9,716 bases of DNA from an uncultured bacterium (GTDB taxonomy: Bacteria > Patescibacteriota > Minisyncoccia > Phycocordibacterales > UBA918). The stretch covers positions 1 through 9,716 of the forward strand of contig CAIMDH010000005.1 of the NCBI GenBank assembly GCA_903839715.1, written 5' to 3'. Under the pieces are notes generated by a model. That model had not been told where the DNA came from. It saw nothing but the letters and a program-made list of their open reading frames with translations, and made no database searches. Numbering within the stretch: position 1 is the stretch's first letter; every line of letters begins with the position of its first letter. A program made the position numbers and the translations under genes. This document shows, one piece after another, positions 6,657-9,716 of the stretch.

Positions 6657-7076
6657 ATGACTGACTTACAAAAAAATATTCTACCTGAGTTTGAAGTAAA
6701 ACGTTCATCCGCCGGTCTGGGACTTTTTGCTACCACTTCCTTTAGTAAAGGTGATCTAGTTATCGAGTACACCGGAGAAAAAATTACAGAAGCTGAGGCC
6801 AATCGCCGTGGCGGTAAATATTTATTTGAACTTAATGACTCTTGGACCATTGACGGTAAGGGACGCGAAAATAAAGCTCGATACATAAATCATTCTTGTA
6901 AACCAAATTGTTATCCAGAACTCGATGACGCCGAAGAGCATATTTATATTTATGCCAAACGTGCCATTAAAGCTGGAGAAGAAATTACTTACAATTACGG
7001 CAAGATGTATTTCAACGACCTGATTGGCAAAGACGGGTGTCGCTGTAATGACTGCACTACGAAGTTGGTTAAGTAA
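6657..7076 (+). CDS. SET-domain protein with post-SET zinc motif (probable protein lysine methyltransferase)
   Basis: A 139-residue stand-alone SET domain that transfers a methyl group from S-adenosylmethionine to a lysine side chain. Motifs: GLGLFA (20-25), YTGE (38-41), RYINHSCKPNC (75-85, the NHSC motif of the cofactor-binding knot), EEITYNYG (108-115, with Asn where many members have Asp before the last Tyr), and post-SET CRCNDC (128-133). C81 with C128, C130 and C133 can hold the zinc of the post-SET domain. The start at 6657 is the ATG just before the domain and just after the -10; the open frame to the left is non-coding. The gene is monocistronic, ending 3 bases before a strong terminator. 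The target protein is unknown; ribosomal, DNA-binding or envelope proteins are all possible. Transfer from or to eukaryotes cannot be judged here. Confidence 0.93.
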   Translation: MTDLQKNILPEFEVKRSSAGLGLFATTSFSKGDLVIEYTGEKITEAEANRRGGKYLFELNDSWTIDGKGRENKARYINHSCKPNCYPELDDAEEHIYIYAKRAIKAGEEITYNYGKMYFNDLIGKDGCRCNDCTTKLVK

Positions 7077-7079
7077 TAC

Positions 7080-7112
7080 AAAAGCGGGGCGGCCTATGGC
7101 CGCCCCGCTTTT
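7080..7112. terminator. Strong bidirectional intrinsic terminator
   Basis: A perfect 15-bp stem: A-tract plus gcggggcggcc (7080-7094), loop tat, and its complement ending in T-tract (7098-7112). The 11-bp core is entirely G and C in otherwise fairly AT-rich DNA. It lies between the converging SET gene and the 7125-7754 gene and can end both. Confidence 0.95.
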
Positions 7113-7124
7113 GCCACAAAACTC

Positions 7125-7754
7125 TTACAATCCAATCACAGGAGTAGTGTTTTCAGTTTCGCTGACCGCTGCCTCTGTTGCCTCTGTTGCATCTGACTGT
7201 TCTTCACTCACCTCTCCTTCTGTCACGGTCTCTGTCGATGAAGCAGTTTCGGTTGTGGTAGTCGCCACTTCCGGTAGCGATGCTTCAGGCGGTGGCGTGT
7301 CGCTACGTGGACGGATATTAGAAATAGCTGCAGGTGGAGTATTTTGAACTGGCACCGTTACATTTTCCCCTGTAGTCTGTTCTGTTTCTTGTGTCACTAG
7401 TGATTTCTTTTGATTTTGTTCATTGATACGTGCAGTAACGTCAATCTGTCCCACATCAGAAAAACCAATCCAGGCAGCACCTGCTATCAGTAAAGTCATA
7501 GCAGAAAGTACAACTGCATATTTTTTAGACGTACCGTTAGTACGCCTGACAGTAATCTGCGTAGGTGCGCGACGTGGACTTGAGACTGCCGAAACGTCTC
7601 CTGCATTCTCATCAATTTTAATTTTGACAGCGCGGGCAATACGAGGCTTGCGTACTGCAGGCACTTCACTTGTAGTAACTACACGTCGAACAGCACGCTT
7701 GCGTGGTGCTCGCTTTGGTGACTCATCAGTTGTGTCAATACTGACTCTTGGCAT
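7125..7754 (-). CDS. Single-pass membrane protein with Arg/Lys-rich N-terminus and acidic Thr/Glu-rich tail, unknown function
   Basis: A 209-residue protein without a recognised family. Residues 1-78 carry many Arg and Lys and little predicted structure; 79-97 form one hydrophobic membrane segment; 98-209 are low-complexity, rich in Thr, Glu, Ser, Val and Pro, with a net negative charge. By the positive-inside rule the basic part lies in the cytoplasm and the acidic tail outside. The basic part could bind nucleic acid, ribosomes or acidic lipids, and the tail could be a surface or cell-wall spacer; both are inferences. The ATG at 7754 has TGT-TACAAT ending 9 bases before it and no Shine-Dalgarno. 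It ends at the shared terminator and is divergent from the DUF1295-type gene by 41 bases. Confidence 0.8.
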   Translation of the reverse strand: MPRVSIDTTDESPKRAPRKRAVRRVVTTSEVPAVRKPRIARAVKIKIDENAGDVSAVSSPRRAPTQITVRRTNGTSKKYAVVLSAMTLLIAGAAWIGFSDVGQIDVTARINEQNQKKSLVTQETEQTTGENVTVPVQNTPPAAISNIRPRSDTPPPEASLPEVATTTTETASSTETVTEGEVSEEQSDATEATEAAVSETENTTPVIGL

Positions 7755-7763
7755 GCTGAATAT

Positions 7764-7772
7764 ATTGTAACA
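7764..7772 (-). promoter_or_regulatory. Extended -10 of the 7125-7754 gene (TGT TACAAT)
   Basis: TGT-TACAAT on the minus strand ends 9 bases before the ATG at 7754. It is separated by only 2 bases from the extended -10 of the divergent gene, so RNA polymerase could hold only one of the two at a time. Confidence 0.55.
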
Positions 7773-7774
7773 GA

Positions 7775-7783
7775 TGGTACACT
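7775..7783 (+). promoter_or_regulatory. Extended -10 of the DUF1295-type gene (TGG TACACT)
   Basis: TGG-TACACT on the plus strand ends 12 bases before the ATG at 7796, predicting a leader of about 5 bases at most. There is no Shine-Dalgarno and no -35 of TTGACA type. Confidence 0.5.
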
Positions 7784-7795
7784 AAATCTATAGCT

Positions 7796-8608
7796 ATGGA
7801 ACCACTTCTTTTCAACAGTTCGATCTTCGTGAGTTTTTTATTTTTAATTGTTACAGGTGTTTTTATTGCTGCTCAATTCAAACAAGACAATAGTATTATG
7901 GATATTGCGTACGGACCCATCTTCTTCTTGACGGCTTTGGCTACTTTTATGTATTCAGACAGTACATCACTACTTTCACTACTACTCTTGTCTGCTACAG
8001 GGATATGGGCACTGCGACTTTCAAGTCGCATCTATAAGAAAAACCACAACGCTCCGGAAGATGCTCGGTATGCGGCATGGCGTAGTCAATGGATGCAGAA
8101 AGGTCTACTTTATTTTTATGTGCGAAGTTATATTCAAATTACCTTACTCCAAGGCTTTATTATTTTTTTGGTCTCACTCCCTTTTATACTAAGCCTCAAC
8201 ACTGACAGTGTCTCGAGTTGGTTTCTAGTCACAGGTCTCACAATCTATGCGCTCGGGCTAGCTATTGAAACTACCGCTGACTACCAGTTAGATGCCTTTA
8301 TTGCACGTAAAAAAACCGGCACTGAGCCAGCCGTTATCCTTACTACCGGTCTTTTCAAATACAGTCGCCGACCCAACTACTTTGGTGAGACACTTATCTG
8401 GTGGGGACTAGCGATAACTGTCTTACCACTCTCATTCGGAAATCTAGGTCTCATTAGTCCACTTGTGATTACCTATATAGTAACCAAAGTCACTGGTCCA
8501 ATGCTCGAGAACATCTTTCTTCAAAAATACCCAACGGAATACCAAGCCTACATGCGGACCACCAACTACTTCTTTCCACTACCGCCGCGCCGTACCCGTA
8601 TTTCGTAA
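7796..8608 (+). CDS. DUF1295 / steroid 5-alpha-reductase-like integral membrane protein
   Basis: A 270-residue membrane protein with about six to seven hydrophobic segments (roughly 9-27, 37-53, 57-75, 113-134, 141-159, 199-213 and 217-232). The family signature is the C-terminal TGLFKYSRRPNYFGE (184-198), followed by WWG and then a lysine-and-tyrosine-rich tail ending soon after a YPTEYQAYM block. Earlier, DNSIMDIAYG (31-40) and ETTADYQLDAF (158-168) also match the family. Relatives include the isoprenylcysteine methyltransferase and steroid or enoyl reductase superfamily, whose RxPNY region binds a nucleotide cofactor; the reaction of the bacterial DUF1295 group is not established, so none is assigned. 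Length is typical. It stands alone, divergent from the basic/acidic membrane protein, with no clear terminator behind it. Confidence 0.9.
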   Translation: MEPLLFNSSIFVSFLFLIVTGVFIAAQFKQDNSIMDIAYGPIFFLTALATFMYSDSTSLLSLLLLSATGIWALRLSSRIYKKNHNAPEDARYAAWRSQWMQKGLLYFYVRSYIQITLLQGFIIFLVSLPFILSLNTDSVSSWFLVTGLTIYALGLAIETTADYQLDAFIARKKTGTEPAVILTTGLFKYSRRPNYFGETLIWWGLAITVLPLSFGNLGLISPLVITYIVTKVTGPMLENIFLQKYPTEYQAYMRTTNYFFPLPPRRTRIS

Positions 8609-9065
8609 TTTTTTCTTGCAGCGTGTACTACACAATTAGGAAACGACTTGTTGCAGACCGGAAAAATTTTAGGTTCCATCTCACGCACTTGACTACTAGT
8701 ATTCAATATATGAATCCTGCTACAGTACTCAACTCGCACTAAATCGCTATTCAGGCAGTTGGTCGTACTGTCTATCTTGTAGAAGAAACACTCTTCCTCA
8801 CAGAGTTTGGCAACCAGCCGCCAAAAACTCCAACACTGCCCTTCAATGATGCCCCGCCTACTTATCAAGATGGCTGCCGAAAAGCGGACTGCCTATCTCA
8901 GTAGCACTAACTAAAACCCCTGCCAAATGGTTGCGTAAAGCCTGTAATATGGTAAATTTTTGGTACCAATAGTTGCCAACGTTGGGAATTACTTCAAGTA
9001 GTTCATAGGCATCACTCAAAAAACCTTACTTTTATTTCTTAAGCCCCCTTTTCTTGTCAAAATAC
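8609..9065. other. About 450 bases without a convincing gene; infC leader at its right end
   Basis: No rRNA, tRNA or recognisable protein was found. The left part is spanned on the minus strand by a 100-codon frame (8566-8868) rich in Cys, with only a TTG start and its 3' end lying over the DUF1295 gene. A shorter plus-strand frame also stays open around 8743-8901 without a start codon. These competing weak frames suggest a decayed gene rather than a live one. The right part has two 10-bp palindromes, at 8960-8969 (ttggtaccaa) and 8976-8985 (ccaacgttgg), and then AT-rich DNA up to infC. No strong promoter or terminator is seen; a TGT-CAAAAT at 9055-9063 is the only -10-like element near infC. 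Confidence 0.5.
8960..8985. repeat. Two neighbouring 10-bp palindromes upstream of infC
   Basis: ttggtaccaa (8960-8969) and ccaacgttgg (8976-8985) are perfect palindromes whose starts are 16 bases apart and which share a TTGG/CCAA edge. They could be a tandem operator, or small RNA hairpins in a long infC leader. The sequence alone does not decide, and chance is possible. Confidence 0.35.
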
Positions 9066-9716
9066 ATTCCTGAGTCAAAGATCAAAACTCGCATTAATCA
9101 TGCAATTCGTGCTACTGAGCTTCGTGTAGTTGGTCCTGAAGGTGAAAACCTCGGTCTCCTTACCATCGCTGACGCTCTCAAAGCTGCCGAATCCCATAAT
9201 CTCGACCTGATTGAGATTTCACCCAACGCCACTCCCCCAGTAGCCAAAATCATGGACTTTGGTAAGTTTCGCTATCAAGCTGGCCGTAAAGCCAGTGAGA
9301 TGAAAGCAAAATCTCATGTTACTGAAACAAAGAGTGTCCAAGTAAAAATTGGAACTGGCGACCACGACCAACAACTGAAAGCTAGACGCACTGCCGAATG
9401 GCTAGAAGAAGGCCATCGTGTAAAAGTAGACCTCTTCCTTTGGGGACGGTACAAGTACATGGAAGAAGGCTTTTTAAAAGAACGATTAACACGTTTTCTC
9501 AAGATTATCCCGACTGAGTATAAAGTTGCTGACGAAATAAAGCGCAGTCCTAAGGGCTTTACCATTACTCTTGAGCGCGTCCCGGGTACCAAAAGCACTT
9601 TTACCGCAAAGCCTTCAGCGAAGACAGTAGCTCCAAAAGTAGAGAAGATAGTCACTCTTGAAGAGGCTACCAAAAAGAACAAGAAAAAGAACCTTGACGA
9701 CCTCCTAGAGGGAGGC
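9066..9716 (+). CDS. infC: Translation initiation factor IF-3, 3' end cut by the window; non-ATG start
   Basis: Binds the 30S subunit, keeps it apart from 50S and checks the start codon and initiator tRNA. The N-domain runs from RINHAIR (9-15) through the signature DLIEISPNATPPVAKIMDFGKF-like block (47-68, first residues given), followed by a linker and the C-domain (about 86-173) with GRYKYMEEG (127-135) where GRE is usual. A charged Lys- and Ala-rich tail (from about 174 to the edge at 217) goes beyond the usual roughly 180 residues. The frame is open from 9009, yet the first ATG is at 9252 inside the signature, and there is no GTG. The start must be ATT at 9066 (as in E. coli infC, chosen here), TTG at 9054, or ATC at 9081. 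No Shine-Dalgarno is seen. rpmI and rplT would be expected next. Confidence 0.93.
   Translation, partial: MPESKIKTRINHAIRATELRVVGPEGENLGLLTIADALKAAESHNLDLIEISPNATPPVAKIMDFGKFRYQAGRKASEMKAKSHVTETKSVQVKIGTGDHDQQLKARRTAEWLEEGHRVKVDLFLWGRYKYMEEGFLKERLTRFLKIIPTEYKVADEIKRSPKGFTITLERVPGTKSTFTAKPSAKTVAPKVEKIVTLEEATKKNKKKNLDDLLEGG

Noticed and set aside
8743..8901. Plus-strand open stretch in the gap before infC
   Set aside because: It has no start codon, is short, and competes with a minus-strand frame over the same bases; no family match was recognised.
9314..9682. Minus-strand 122-codon frame
   Set aside because: It lies wholly within infC, which is conserved on the plus strand.
1..9716. CRISPR array, defence island or biosynthetic cluster
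   Set aside because: No regularly spaced direct repeats were seen, and no nuclease, toxin-antitoxin or synthase gene was recognised besides the transposase.

Overview
The window looks like a piece of a small, compact bacterial genome, most likely of the Candidate Phyla Radiation (Patescibacteria/Parcubacteria type). No marker gene here proves this. It is inferred from a stand-alone bacterial SET-domain protein, a phosphoketolase-acetate kinase pair as the only visible metabolism, several unrecognised small membrane-anchored proteins, very tight gene packing, and promoters lying directly on start codons. Every gene with a recognisable family reads through with the standard code, so UGA is not used as a sense codon. 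All nine complete genes stop with TAA (5) or TAG (4), and none with TGA.

Left part (1-1172, minus strand): the N-terminal third of an IS200/IS605-type HUH transposase with its hairpin-rich left end. It abuts, and may have replaced the 3' end of, a small membrane-anchored protein gene (221-667). An inverted repeat and a strong bidirectional terminator follow, then an unrecognised 121-residue protein with a good Shine-Dalgarno sequence. Middle part (1297-6531): a receiver-only response regulator on the plus strand converges with a membrane-bound PAS histidine kinase, and their stop codons overlap. Upstream of the kinase on the same strand are acetate kinase and phosphoketolase, overlapping by 16 bases. 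Phosphoketolase would make acetyl phosphate from xylulose 5-phosphate or fructose 6-phosphate, and the kinase would turn it into acetate and ATP. Acetyl phosphate can also phosphorylate receivers, which gives a possible link to the neighbouring two-component pair.

Right part (6657-9716): a small SET-domain lysine methyltransferase-like protein ends at a GC-rich bidirectional terminator. It is followed by a protein with a basic N-terminus, one membrane segment and an acidic tail, divergent from a DUF1295-type membrane protein. A stretch of about 450 bases without a convincing gene comes next, and then translation initiation factor IF-3, which has no ATG or GTG start and runs off the right edge.

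The most notable pattern is regulatory: at least six genes have a -10 promoter element ending only 7-12 bases before the start codon, usually with the extended TGN form, which predicts leaderless or nearly leaderless mRNAs. Other points for a second look are the altered nucleotide-loop motif of the acetate kinase, the start codon of infC, and the insertion junction at the left edge. I did not find a clear multi-gene novel system such as a defence island, CRISPR array or secondary-metabolite cluster.
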